Shown here: positions 1-9,436 of the stretch, one piece after another
Layout of the letters: each line of letters begins with the position of its first letter
Numbering within the stretch: position 1 is the stretch's first letter
Assembly: GCA_032716605.1 (NCBI GenBank)
Contig: CM064509.1
Span: forward strand, 40,210,924 to 40,274,923
Source of the DNA: Paralithodes platypus
Lineage: Eukaryota > Arthropoda > Malacostraca > Decapoda > Lithodidae
Reading direction: 5' to 3'
DNA: 64,000 bases
Notes under the pieces: generated by a model
Database searches by the model: none
What the model was told of the DNA's origin: nothing
What the model saw: only the letters and a program-made list of their open reading frames with translations
Position numbers and translations under genes: made by a program

Positions 1-653
1 CTCACTAGTGGGGGGCGTGTTTTTAGATTGTTGGATAATGGGTAAATACTCATTTCAGCTCCTCTTCAGTATAAAACAACACTATATCTGAAGGAAAAAT
101 TACAAAAAAAAAAATAAAACTTACTGAAATCGCTGTCGGTCCAAAAAGTCAGGTTTACCCCCCTCCGGAAATTGCAAAACAAACATTAGGCCTAGTCCTA
201 TCCTAACCAAAGCAACAAAACATATTCGCTCGCTCGTGATCACATTTCCGGCAATTTTGACTGCCGTGGGATAGGCCTAGGCGGAATTTTTTTATTTTAA
301 TGCCACGAATTTTCAGTGTTTTTTTATAAACAAAATTGGTCATTTGCATCAATATATAGTGTGTAATTAATTTGAAATCTCGGGAAAACCTATTTTCCCC
401 ATTAGGCCTATAGATCGATGTTGAGACACGCTCGCTCCCCGATAGTGATTTGAAAAGACATTAGCCTAACCTAACAACCTTACCTAACCTAACCTAGTAT
501 TATTGGTGGGGGCTGCCGCCCCCACACCCCCGCTGGTTGAGTATTAATCCCTTAATAAAAAAACAAAAATTGGCTGTCGATTATACGAAGGTGAAAGAAA
601 AGTCGATGCAGTCTATGGTGTTTACTCTGCAATCTTCAGCTTGATTGTACATT
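1..653. other. AT-rich non-coding flank, no gene seen
   Basis: No open frame or recognisable element is visible. Two small items are present. Short CCTAA-type runs lie at about 465-497 and resemble the arthropod telomeric pentamer, but they are too few to be telomeric. A GC hairpin at about 505-523 (GGGGGC, short loop, GCCCCC) is followed by CACCCCC. Similar G-run/C-run motifs recur at 1697 and 3050, so this may be the end of a DNA transposon, but no partner end was found. Confidence 0.4.
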
Positions 654-888
654 GATAACGGGAAAGTACCGTATTGACAACCTTGTTACGAAAATTAAAT
701 TTTAGTACCATACTTTTATATTAGGTTTTTCTGAGGGTTTAACACATTTTCATATGATCTTTAGAGCTATCGATAACTGGAAGTACCGTATTGACAACCT
801 TGTTACGAAAAAGACATTTTAGTACCATACTTTTTTATTAGGTTTCGCCGAGGGTTAAAACAAATGTTCTTATGATCTTTAGAGCATA
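654..888. repeat. Direct tandem duplication of a ~118-bp unit
   Basis: Unit 1 (654-771) and unit 2 (772 to about 888) both begin GATAAC and share GTACCGTATTGACAACCTTG, TTTTAGTACCATACTTTT and TATGATCTTTAGAGC at matching offsets. They differ by scattered substitutions and small indels. The second unit abuts the LINE fragment that starts near 935. This is seen directly; its origin is unknown. Confidence 0.75.
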
Positions 889-944
889 TAGATTCATTAT
901 TTATCTTCAAATATATCCACAAAATTTGTGGTATTAAAATAACA

Positions 945-1628
945 TTGAACCGCCTAGGCCTTTTCAAAGTACATAACCAGGTCAAAGTGGCGGCTGCGAA
1001 ACGTCTAACGGGTTGGATTCTGCGTACTTTTAAAACACGCGGTGAATTGCCTATAATAACGCTCTTCAAATCTCTAGTGCTACCGCGGCTTGAATACTGT
1101 AGCGTATTAACATCCCCATACAAAGCAGGTGAAATAAATGACGTAGAGAGTGTACAAAGAAATTTCACTTCGCATATAAGTTCGATAAAACATCTACACT
1201 ATTGGGAGCGTTTAAGAGCACTGAATCTGTACTCACTGGAACGTAGAAGAGAACGTTACCTAATAATATACACATGGAAAATCACAGAGGGTTTAGTACC
1301 AAACCTACATACTCCGATAGTCATGAAATTCAGTGATAGGAGAGGCTGGGAATGCGAAATCCCCCGGATGAATAACAGGGGTGCTATGGGCTCTCTGCGA
1401 GAGGGCTGGTTATCACACAGAGGCCCACGTCTCTTCAACAAACTCCCACGGCGAGTAAGAGACTTGAGGGACATCTCGTTAGACAACTTCAAGAGAGCCC
1501 TAGATGTCGAACTGCAAAAAGTGCCAGACGAGCCCATCCTCGCAAGGGAGCGAGCTGTCGCTTCAAACAGTCTACTGCACCAAATCACCACCCATAACGA
1601 GGGGCGTCGCGCTCCTTGGTGCCGCTAG
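945..1628 (+). pseudogene. CR1/L2-like non-LTR reverse transcriptase, C-terminal part
   Basis: A 227-residue open frame matches the C-terminal region of CR1/L2-type LINE reverse transcriptases. It has the thumb/connection signature LVLPRLEYCS, then SPYKAGEI, an ESVQRNFT segment, and YWERLRALNLYSLERRRERY. The polymerase palm motifs are missing, so this is a 5'-truncated copy, the usual outcome of aborted target-primed reverse transcription. The frame ends at a TAG shortly before a short CCAAAGGTA repeat (1646-1670), which probably marks the 3' end. The initial Met is only the first in-frame ATG and has no biological meaning. Assignment to the CR1/L2 group is from motif memory, not a search. 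Confidence 0.75.
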
Positions 1629-1940
1629 AGGAGCGGCGAACACATCCAAAGGTATCCAAAGGTAAGGTACACAAATAAGTTGAGGGGCCAGGAGGGGCTT
1701 TGCCCCCCCCCCCCCCCCCATGACTTACTGTCATCGTCATATTTGTTGCCAGCAGGGGGCAAAAACAGAATAAAACATAGCCTAAACAAAAGCGAAACTG
1801 CGAGCGTACAACCTATGTAAACATGACGACCGTAGCCCGGATACTACATCCTTAGATTTTGTGTTAGACTAGTTATTTAGCCTAGGGCGTATTTTATAAT
1901 GAATTACCGACGGTTTGGACATACTGTACTGTATATGGCA

Positions 1941-2488
1941 ATGAAGTACAGTAGGCGGGTGCCCAACCCCGAAAGGGGTTGAAATAGGGGACCTAGCCCC
2001 CCGCCAAAGGCGGCTTTCTAGGGCCTTTCCTAGCTGATGCTGAGAGGATTGGGTTCTAGTCATGTGGTGATGGGCTGGTCTATCAGAGTGAGAGCTGAGC
2101 AATCTCTGCCATACCCATAGCTTACTCTGACTGTTCCTTTAACTTATATATTTTCTAGATCTCAGGTGACGGCGTCTCTTCCGTGGATTGACCTCCCAAT
2201 CTACCAAGATTGGAAGCCAAAGCGTCACATTTTTCCCTCGCCCCTCAACTTTCTCTTCATAATTGCTGAGGGGCATAGGGCCCTGGGTGGGGCTTTGGTT
2301 TCCCGGGCGTTTCCGCACCCTCCTCAGCTCCCCGCCATGGAGTGGCTTCGGTCACCCAGGCTTTATTGTGGTCGGCGGGGAGGGTTCTGTGGGGGCACTC
2401 GCTTATGGCCTTGGAATTGCTCGGGGCCTTGGGGCTGTTCGGCCAGGCAGCTTGGGGAACAACAACAACAACAACATGAAGTACAGTA
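1941..2488 (+). mobile_element. ~522-bp SINE-like element, copy 1, with 13-bp target duplication
   Basis: The insert (1954-2475) is bounded by a perfect duplication of ATGAAGTACAGTA at 1941-1953 and 2476-2488. It begins GGCGGGTGCCCAACCCC and ends GGCTGTTCGGCCAGGCAGC, TTGGGGAAC, then an AAC trinucleotide tail. Homologous copies lie at 8320-8844, 19587-19752 and 48834-49309. The last ~100 bp match the 3' end of a LINE found at 6125-6598 and 18824-19088, so this family probably uses that LINE's machinery. No convincing pol III A/B box pair was found; GGTTCTAGTC near 2052 is a weak B-box-like match. Confidence 0.85.
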
Positions 2489-2988
2489 CATACTACATGT
2501 CTACATGACATAGCCTAACTAATATAGGCTAGGCCTAGGCCTAGGCCTATTTGCCTGAATAATATATCGATGGTTTCGACCCGGTGTTGTATAAATTCCA
2601 AAACGTTTAACCGTTGAATGGTATTATAGCCTATAGGCTAGATTGATAAATCTATACTTTCACAGTTCACTACCCCTGTTTTGTCGCTAGGCCTATTATG
2701 TTCGGTCCTAGGCTAATAGGCTTCTAGCCTACATCATTATTTGATAATTATAGGGAATAGGCTAGGCTCGCAGCCTTATTGTACATAATTAGTTAGGGAC
2801 AATGTAGGTCTATGGAATCCTTATGCTGTACTCATGTATAATCCACTGTGGGAGAATAATTTTGATCACATTTATAAAACTCGATATTACCGGGTAATAG
2901 AAAAAACGCCCATTCTAATCAATCTCGGACCTCTTTCGGACATCCTCACTGTTTACAATCGCCTTCTTTATGCAGTATAATCGATATT
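2489..2988. other. Non-coding AT-rich interior with TAGGCCTA runs
   Basis: No gene is visible. There are dense TAGGCCTA/CCTAGG runs at about 2525-2551. A ~30-bp inverted match links AGGGAATAGGCT plus GGCTCGCAG near 2753 to GTGCGAGCCTATTCCCT near 3168. Confidence 0.4.
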
Positions 2989-3072
2989 TACCCCCTGCTG
3001 GCAACACAGATGACGATTTCAAAAATTCATGGGGGGGGGGGGGGGGGAGTGGGGGCTTTGCCCCCCTCAACC

Positions 3073-3475
3073 TATCGTGTATCCCACATTGAAATTAGGC
3101 TATAACTAAGACCATGAAAACACTCATTTCTCAAAATCTGGAGGGAAAAACATGAAAAATAATAGTGCGAGCCTATTCCCTATAGGCTAATTACATTATT
3201 ACGGTACCCTTCTTTCCCCAAACTCCCACAATTCGAACCTCAGTAGGGCTTCCTGAATATGGTAAGATTAAAATAGACTCAGTTTCGAAAGGAAAATACT
3301 GTAATGAAAAAATAGGGGTAGCCTAGTATAACTGTAGATTTACCGATAGATTTAAAGTAGTAACGACCTAGGCTACCTCATGCATGATTCCTTATGGTCA
3401 TGGCCCGCCGCCCACTGATAGGATCCAACGGACCAACTGTGCCACTGTGGGCAAGTTCCAGAGAATATGTGCCGT
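3073..3475. other. Non-coding stretch, no gene seen
   Basis: No open frame, RNA gene or terminal repeat was recognised beyond the partial inverted match to 2753-2783. Confidence 0.4.
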
Positions 3476-3536
3476 GACATAGTCAGTAAAGCGTCGGCTG
3501 CTGATCAAAGGGTCGGGAGGTCAAACCCTCTCTGTC
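3476..3536 (+). repeat. Possible tRNA-derived SINE head
   Basis: TAGTCAGTAAAGCGTCGG resembles an internal pol III A box of the tRNA type. About 35 bp downstream GGTCAAACCC resembles a B box (consensus GGTTCGANTCC). There is no complete cloverleaf, so a functional tRNA gene is unlikely. A diverged SINE head fits better. Confidence 0.35.
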
Positions 3537-3652
3537 AAAATGTTATTGGTAGATGTCAAGCGCGGACAACTTGACCTAGCAATTTGTGACAAGCGCCTAA
3601 TGTTCATGGCCACCCATTCACGGGAATTATGGCGTCTAGCAAAATATATATA

Positions 3653-4718
3653 CAGTCGATCCTCTGGAAACGCGGATTTGGTGGCACGCGGTACGCCCCA
3701 AATATAAAAAAATTTGCTAACACGGTCAACACTTACACTGACGCGGGGTCTAGCCGGGGCTGCCGGGCGCCGAACCTTTACTCCCGACTTTCGTCATTTA
3801 CCAATGCTCATATCTCTGCAAATAAATTTAATGGCCTAACCAAGTTTTTATGCATACCAGAGGTAGATATGGTCGTTGCCGTGCATTGGGTGAAGACTAG
3901 AACACTCTGCATTGTGTAGTTATTGTGTGAGGTGAGAATAATTACCGAAACATACGTACTGTATGTTATTGTTTGGCTATGTCGAGTGAAGTGTGTGTGT
4001 GTGTTGTCGTTGTGTGCAATGCGTGGCTAGGCTATCACGGCCGCCGAACCATTACTCCCGACTTTCGTCATTTACCGATGCTCATATCTCTGCAAATAAA
4101 TGGCCTAACCAAGTGTTTATACATACCAGAGGTAGATATGGTTGTTGCCGTGCGTTGGGTGAAGACTAGAACACTCTACATTGTGTAGTTATTGTGTGAG
4201 GTGAGAAATATAAGACAGCGAGTTAGGCGGGAATTCCGAAGTTCCGATTTTCGCCATTTACCGATGCTCATATCTCTGCAAATAAATGGCCTAACCAAGT
4301 TGTTATGCATACCAGAGGTAGATATGGTCGTTGCCGTGCGTTGAGTGAAGAGTAGACCATTCTAAAATGTGTAGTTATCGTGTAAGGTGAGAAATATGAT
4401 GGCGGGATTTCAGAGCTTCGACCGAAAATGGGTGACTCTCTCCTTAACTATCCTAGCCTAAACAAAATATTTATTTAGAGGTAAGAGTTGTTGCAATGGG
4501 AAAATCAACTCAATGCACATGTCAAATAACCTTTATAATTGATTTAATTATTATAACATAGGCTTCTATCTATGGAGAAAAAGTGGACTTTGTGGAAATC
4601 CCCAGAACACAAAGGTACGTTTAACTTTAACATGTAAACATATGGGTTCGTTAACGCGGTTTTTGGTAACACGGGAGGTTACCAGAACACATTAGCCGCG
4701 TTACCAGAGGATCGACTA
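3653..4718. mobile_element. Tc1/mariner-like (pogo/Tigger-type) MITE with three internal repeats
   Basis: Ends are inverted. The left reads CAGTCGATCCTCTGGAAACG and the right reads CGTTACCAGAGGATCGACTA in mirror, each next to TA in a TATATA context as expected for the superfamily. No transposase is encoded. The interior holds three copies of a ~155-bp unit (about 3780-3930, 4053-4207 and 4243-4396), each with TCATATCTCTGCAAATAAA, CCAGAGGTAGATATGG and TTGTGTAGTTAT or close variants. The CAGT start and the downstream CCTCTGG/CGCGG style suggest pogo-like ends. Confidence 0.7.
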
Positions 4719-4987
4719 TATATATAGTATAGCAATGTTGTTTTTCTCTTTTCAGATCATTAATTTGTGGTTGAGGTAATGGTGTATGATGGTGGATGTG
4801 TTGCCTAAGGTGCGTGATGGTGTGGAGGTGTGGGGTGGCAGGTACCACAAGGACAGCAACACACCCACACAACCCAGGCACTCCTCACAAATGCACGGTT
4901 TGTAGACCATTACTTTAACCTTTTCTATCAGACTATGATTTCCTTAATATATATTAATAGCACCATCCAATCATAGTACTGTACCGG

Positions 4988-5204
4988 TAAAATGACGTAA
5001 CTTTGGACAGAGAGATAATTTCGGACATTCTGGAAAATAATATATTGAACCGCAGTTATGGGATAAATACATGATATTATGGAAAAACAAATATGTCTGT
5101 GGTGTTCTTCCATAATGCAAAGCCATTTATCCATAACTGTAGCTAATATATTTGTATCCAGAAATGTCCGAAGTATGCCCCTTGACCGAAGTTAGGCCAT
5201 TTTA
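4988..5204. repeat. Long imperfect palindrome (fold-back element)
   Basis: Sequence from TAAAATG at 4988 to CATTTTA at about 5204 folds on itself. TTTCGGACATTCTGG pairs with CCAGAAATGTCCGAA, and further in AGTTATGGGATAAAT pairs with ATTTATCCATAACTG, then TATTATGGAA with TTCCATAATG. Only about 25 bp remain as a loop. There is no coding capacity. This is typical of a fold-back MITE or another palindromic repeat. Confidence 0.65.
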
Positions 5205-5261
5205 CGATACTGAGCTTAGGAAGGATCTTTTTTTTTATTCGCCGTGTTTTTTTATCCTGTC

Positions 5262-5470
5262 GAAAGCCCATCCTCGCAAGCAAGGCTCCAATCTTCGCTT
5301 GCGATGGCAAGAGAGCTCCGAAGCCGAGTTAATGGCAAGTTGAAACATCTTACTCAATGGATTCTTTCTTGATTTTGGTGTATTTGCCAAACATGATCTA
5401 ATGATTTACTTACCTATTACAGTACTAGAGAGTAGGCTAGATGAATTAGAGCCCATGTAAATTAATATCA
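5262..5470 (-). repeat. Relic related to the interior of the pogo-like MITE at 42819-43484
   Basis: GGCAAGAGAGCTCCGAAGC, GGCAAGTTGAAACATCTTACTCAA and AACATGATCTAATGATTTAC match, in reverse orientation, sequence at about 43130-43290 inside the 42819-43484 element. Terminal repeats were not found on this copy, so it is called a relic. Confidence 0.45.
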
Positions 5471-5884
5471 AATTGTAAATAATAAATAATGTTAGACAGT
5501 ACAGTGCATAAAATTTGATTTTGGCCAGGAGAGAACGATAACTATTTACTGAGTGCTTATTCATCAGAATTTCATAACTTAGGTTATGACATACAGTAGG
5601 TCCTGGATATTGATTTCATTAACCCGAGAAACGCTCCATTTATGTTTATTTGCCTTCGATTCTAACAAAATTTGTTCTGCTATCTGGTGATATGGTTTCA
5701 CCAGATGCAAAAGGTTGTGCAGATGCATACCCTGTTGCAAGAATGAATAATAGTGAAAGGAAAAATATCAGATACGTTATCATTGCGAGAAAACTTTGGA
5801 ATAATATATTAGGTTATTCAAATTACCGACAGTTGAATTATGGACATAAATAGCTATTCCACATAATTCAGAAGTTCGATAAAG

Positions 5885-6880
5885 TATGCTTGTGAAACTT
5901 GGCTAGTGCAGATAGAGATGATGGTTTGCGATAATTGGCTAAAGAAAAGCATGTTCCAGTGTATAAATATTGAAGGAATGAAACAAAGAGGGAACAGAAT
6001 GGAACTTAATGAGATGAGAATGGTGAGATGGATGTGTGGGGCCAAGCTGCAGGATAGAATAACAAATGATGAGCTAAGGAGACATTTAGGTATAAAGAGT
6101 ATTAGCGAGGAAATGTGTACAAGTTGTTGTTGTTGTTCCCTAAGCTGCCTGGCCGAACAGCCCCGAGTCCCTGAGGAAGGCCATGGCCACGATCGGGCTT
6201 TCCCACAGAGCTCTCATTGAGTGTAGATTGTGTTGTTGGCGAAAGTGGTTGTGTGAAATGCAGTCTTCTATGATGTGTTTAATGGTATGGGGTGCTGTGT
6301 TACATCCCGGGCAGGTGTCGACGACGGAGTCATCCAGTCTCCTCTGATAGCTCAGAAGAGCTGGATGGTGTCCGCATCTCAGCCTGGCCAGGTGGACTCT
6401 GTCCTTGCGAGGAAGGGAGGATTCGGAAGGATGGATTTCGGGAGGTCGTGCTTGCAGCTGCTTGTTGTCTATGAGTGAGTGGATGGATCGGCGAGAGATA
6501 TGAGTATGGATGTGCTTCTGGAAGTTGGCTTGAGGTGGGCAGGGAGGGAGAGAGGACAGTATTTGTGTGTGATACCGTGTGCTGGGTGTTGTTTTGATAT
6601 GCGTACAAGTAGACTGGGATGGTATAGGCATGTGGAGAGAATGGATGAACGAAAGTGGGTGAAAAGATGCAGGTCTGTGATTGTGGAGGGAGCTGCACCA
6701 AGGGGTTGACCGAGGAAGACTTGGGATCGGACTATACGTGCTGATTTCAAATTAAAAAACTTGACAAGTGAAGCAGCTATGAACAGGGTTGCCTGGAACG
6801 CCGCCATTAGGACAAGAGACTGAAACTGCACGTATGTGTGGAGCACTGTCTTAACATTTTATGTATGTATGTATGTAATA
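5885..6880 (+). pseudogene. RTE-like LINE 3' end, split by another LINE
   Basis: Before 6112 the frame reads like the post-polymerase region of RTE-like LINEs (MRMVRWMCGAKLQDRITNDE, then LRRHLGI). After 6610 it resumes with SRLGWYRHVERMD, KRCRSV and RKTWDR, the usual H-V-x-R-M-D then RG-R/K-WD pattern. An in-frame TGA at about 6707 and the 6125-6598 insertion break it. The element ends in a TATG tetranucleotide tail (about 6861-6876), typical of RTE-like 3' ends. Confidence 0.7.
6113..6610 (-). mobile_element. 5'-truncated non-LTR LINE with C-terminal CCHC, 12-bp target duplication
   Basis: The insert (6125-6598) is flanked by ATGTGTACAAGT (6113-6124) and ATGCGTACAAGT (6599-6610), one mismatch. 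On the minus strand an open frame ends in RVHLARLRCGHHPALLSYQ, then CPGCNTAPHTIKHIIEDC (a C-x2-C-x7-H-x4-C knuckle), then DSGLFGQAA and a stop, followed by an AAC tail. This layout is the C-terminus of an I/Jockey-group LINE. A second copy is at 18824-19088. The SINE family here shares its last ~100 bp. Confidence 0.85.
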
Positions 6881-6923
6881 CTGTATATGTAAAGCTGTAT
6901 TATATATGTATTCCTTTTTGCAG

Positions 6924-7192
6924 GAGGTGAGCGAAGACCTTCCACACAGAGGAGTGGTTTCAATGTTGGCAGAGGTGGTGGTGGTGATCGGTGGGGTAAT
7001 GGTGGTGGACGCGGTGAAGGTCGTGGTCGATGGGGTGGTGGAGGTCGTGGTCGCTGGAGTGGTGGCTCAAGGGAAACCTATGTTGTTGCCCCTCGACCTC
7101 AATACATCAAGCGGACCAGGGGACCCACTTCTGGACATCACTTCATTCCAGACGTGAGTAGGCTACAGTCAAAGAGGGCCATGGTCAGTTAA
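6924..7192 (+). CDS. Host exon encoding an RG/RGG-rich segment, gene not identified
   Basis: A polypyrimidine stretch and CAG (6921-6923) precede the exon. Its reading frame starts at 6926 and encodes a glycine/arginine-rich tract (GRGGGGDRWGNGGGRGEGRG and onward) followed by a non-repetitive tail (YVVAPRPQYIKRTRG, then HHFIPD). RGG boxes bind RNA and are arginine-methylation targets, so an RNA-binding protein is likely. The exon may end at a strong GTGAGT donor (7154). Alternatively it may read through to TAA at 7190-7192, with AATAAA about 25 bp later, making it the last exon. The flanks are transposon-derived, and the neighbouring exons were not found. I could not name the gene. Confidence 0.55.
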
Positions 7193-7439
7193 TAATTAAA
7201 TTGTAAAACTTGCAAAATAAACAAACCAAAACTTGGACGAACACAGTAAAAAGACAAAACAACTTATCAAAATCGCTATGTTGAAAAAATGCTTGAGCAA
7301 AATAATCATTTATAAATAAAAGAACACAATCCACCATAGTGTTTTGTTAGGCTCAAAAGATGTTATTAAGCCTTTGGTATTATATACAGTATATTTTTAT
7401 TAATTTCACTCCAACACCAAACACCTTCCAATGAAATTA

Positions 7440-7520
7440 ATGAAAGCATGTTATCCACCGGGATTCGAACCTGGGTTACCGCACACAGATTTTAAACACT
7501 AACCATTACACCATCAACAG
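7440..7520 (-). repeat. tRNA-derived SINE
   Basis: On the minus strand GATGGTGTAATGGTTAGTGT (A box) is followed about 40 bp later by GGTTCGAATCC (B box, 7461-7471), then GGTGGATAACATGCTTTCATT. The sequence TGCTTTCATTAATTT after the tRNA-like part is shared with 19215-19312, so this is a dispersed SINE family and not an isolated tRNA gene. The anticodon arm does not form a clean tRNA. Confidence 0.65.
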
Positions 7521-7591
7521 ATTCTAAAAGGAAAACAAGTCATGATCTGCCATTATTAAATGAATTTAATTTAGTTTATATTTGAGAGGGA

Positions 7592-9016
7592 ATGAATGAA
7601 AGGATTGAGGAAAATGAGGTGAAAGAAGCAGTGAAACAAATGAGAGCGGGAAAAGCAGAAGGTTTGGATGGTATTGCTGTGGAGTGTATAAAGAAGGGTG
7701 GAGATGTGATAATAGATTGGTTGGTGAGACTTTTCAATGTGTGCTTTGCTGTGTCAATGGTACCAATAGACTGGAAGAGTGCATGTATTGTGCCGTTGTA
7801 CAAGGGGAAGGGAGATCGGCAGGAGTGTTCAAGTTATAGAGGTATTAGTTTATTGTCAGTGGTTGGAAAGCTGTATGGCAGGGTGTTGATAGAGAGGATA
7901 ATAAAGTGTACGGAAGTTGCAATAGGAGAAGAACAGTGCGGTTTTAGGAGGGGAAGAGGGTGCGTGGATCAGATGTTTGCAGTAAGACAGTTATGCGAGA
8001 AGTATTTAGAGAAGCATAAGGAGATATTTTGGGCTTTTATGGACTTGGAAAAAGCGTATGATCGTGTGGACCGTGAAGCAATGTGGAAGGTGTTAAGGAT
8101 TCATGAAATAGGAGGAAATTTGTTAGAAGCAGTTAAGAGTTTTTATGAAGGAAGCAGAGCATGTGTGAGAGTAGGAAATGGTGAGTTGAGTGAATGGTTT
8201 GAGGTAAAGGTAGGTTTGCAACAGGGTTGTGTAATGTCACCATGGCTGTTTAATATGTTTATGGATGGTGTGGTGAGGGAGGTGAAAAGGAGAACTATGG
8301 GAAGAGGATTGGGTTTAGTTGTTGTTGTTGTTCCCCAAGCTGCCTGGCCGAACAGCCCCAAGGCCCCGAGCAAGGCCAAGGCCATAACCGAGCGCCCCCA
8401 CAGAACCCTCCCCGCCGACCACAATAAAGCCTGGGTGACCGAAGCCACTCCATGGCGGGGAGCTTGAGGAGGGTGCGGAAACGCCCGGGAAACCAAAGCC
8501 CCACCCAGGGCCCTGTGCCCCTCAGCAGTTATGAAGAGAAAGTTGAGGGGCAAGGGAAAAATGTGACGCTTTGGCTTCCAATCTTGGTAGATTGGGAGGT
8601 CAATCCACGTTAGAGACGCCGTTACTTGAGATCTAGAAAATATATAAGTAAAAGGAACAGTCAGAGTAAGCTATGGGTATGGCAGAGATTGCTCAGTTCT
8701 CACTCTGATAGACCAGCCCATCACCACATGACTAGAACCCAATCCTCTCAGCATCAGCTAGGAAAGGCCCTAGAAAGCCGCCTTTGGCAGGGGGATAGCT
8801 CCCCTATTTCAACCCTTTTCGGGGTTGGGCACCCGCCACTACACTGGGTTTAGTAGGGAAGAATGGTAGAGATTGGGAGTTGAATCAGTTGCTGTTCGCT
8901 GATGACACAGCATTGGTGGCGGATTCTGATGAGAAACTGCAGCGGGTAGTCAAAGAGTTTGGTGTGGTTTGTGGAAGGAGGAAACTGAAGGTGAACGTCA
9001 ATAAAAGTAAAGTTAT
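7592..9016 (+). pseudogene. RTE-like LINE reverse transcriptase, first part
   Basis: From 7592 the frame carries RT motifs in order: AGKAEGLDGI, VPLYKGKGDRQECSSYRGIS, EQCGFRRGRGCVDQMF, MDLEKAYDRVDRE (motif A, catalytic D) and GLQQGCVMSPWLF (motif B). The SINE breaks it at 8320. After the SINE, LLFADDTALVADSDEK (motif C, catalytic DD, near 8890-8937) and NVNKSK follow, and DIRS A1 then cuts the frame near 9016. All polymerase aspartates are present, but the gene cannot be expressed because of the two insertions. The endonuclease is missing (5' truncation). Confidence 0.85.
8310..8854 (-). mobile_element. SINE-like element, copy 2, with 10-bp target duplication
   Basis: The insert 8320-8844 (525 bp, close to full length) lies between TGGGTTTAGT at 8310-8319 and 8845-8854. 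It runs on the minus strand, so its GTT tail is at the left. The sequence closely matches copy 1. It interrupts the LINE reverse transcriptase between motifs B and C, so it arrived after that LINE. Confidence 0.9.
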
Positions 9017-9073
9017 AGGTTTGACTCCTGTAAGGAGATAAAGAAAACCTAATATTTAGTAGTGGCCCCGTAA

Positions 9074-9363
9074 TCATTGACGAACATGCCTATTACATAA
9101 GGCATCCTCTTCAAACACTAATCCGCCGTAGTTTTGAATCTACCGCGCAGAGCATTTAAAAACTGAGGAGCCTTCATCATGAGCGCACGCGACCTCACTC
9201 ATGGCTTCAGTCATTATGAATTGGGTTCTCACTACGAAAAAACTTCGTAAAAAATAAAAACAAAAAGAAAATAAGAATAACTATCCAATAAGCTTTCCAT
9301 CATATCGTGGATGTACTTGTGTGGATTTCTGACCAGACGCTGATTCAGGCGTCATTCTTCCTT
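9074..9363. repeat. DIRS A1 inverted terminal repeat, 3' side
   Basis: Reverse-complementary to 17370-17660. Shared landmarks include CATTGACGAACATGCCTATT, TCTACCGCGCAGAGCATTT, GCGCACGCGACCTCACTCAT and GACGCTGATTCAGGCGTCAT. Outside this core the two ends differ: here AGGTTTGACTCCTGTAAGG lies outermost, whereas on the other side CCACTAATAAAT is outermost. Unequal outer extensions are characteristic of DIRS ITRs. Confidence 0.85.
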
Positions 9364-9436
9364 CACTGACATATCAAGTAAACCAAAATCCTTAATACAT
9401 CAACGAATGGGAAGGGGACGGTCGGGAGGGCCCCAG

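Larger units (their letters stand above)
1679..3072. mobile_element. Inverted-repeat DNA element with a SINE inside
   Basis: The outer ~80 bp at 1679-1760 and 2989-3072 are imperfect inverted copies. Both carry TTGAGGGG, GGGGCTTTGCCCCC, a long C or G run, CATGA, ATCGTCAT and TGTTGCCAGCAGGGGG in mirrored order. Interior sequence is AT-rich with TAGGCCTA runs and has no long frame. A SINE with its own target duplication occupies 1954-2475, so the original element was about 0.87 kb. No clear target duplication was found for the outer element, so its superfamily is not assigned. Confidence 0.5.

Noticed and set aside
465..497. CCTAA runs as a telomere
   Set aside because: Only a few units and interrupted; surrounded by ordinary repeats.
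6906..7157. Open frame of 83 codons rich in Val over the RG-rich exon
   Set aside because: It is the shadow of the glycine/arginine frame, read one base off, and starts upstream of the splice acceptor.
7450..7520. Functional tRNA gene on the minus strand
   Set aside because: A and B boxes are good but the anticodon arm and acceptor pairing are poor, and the 3' flank is shared with another copy as in a SINE.
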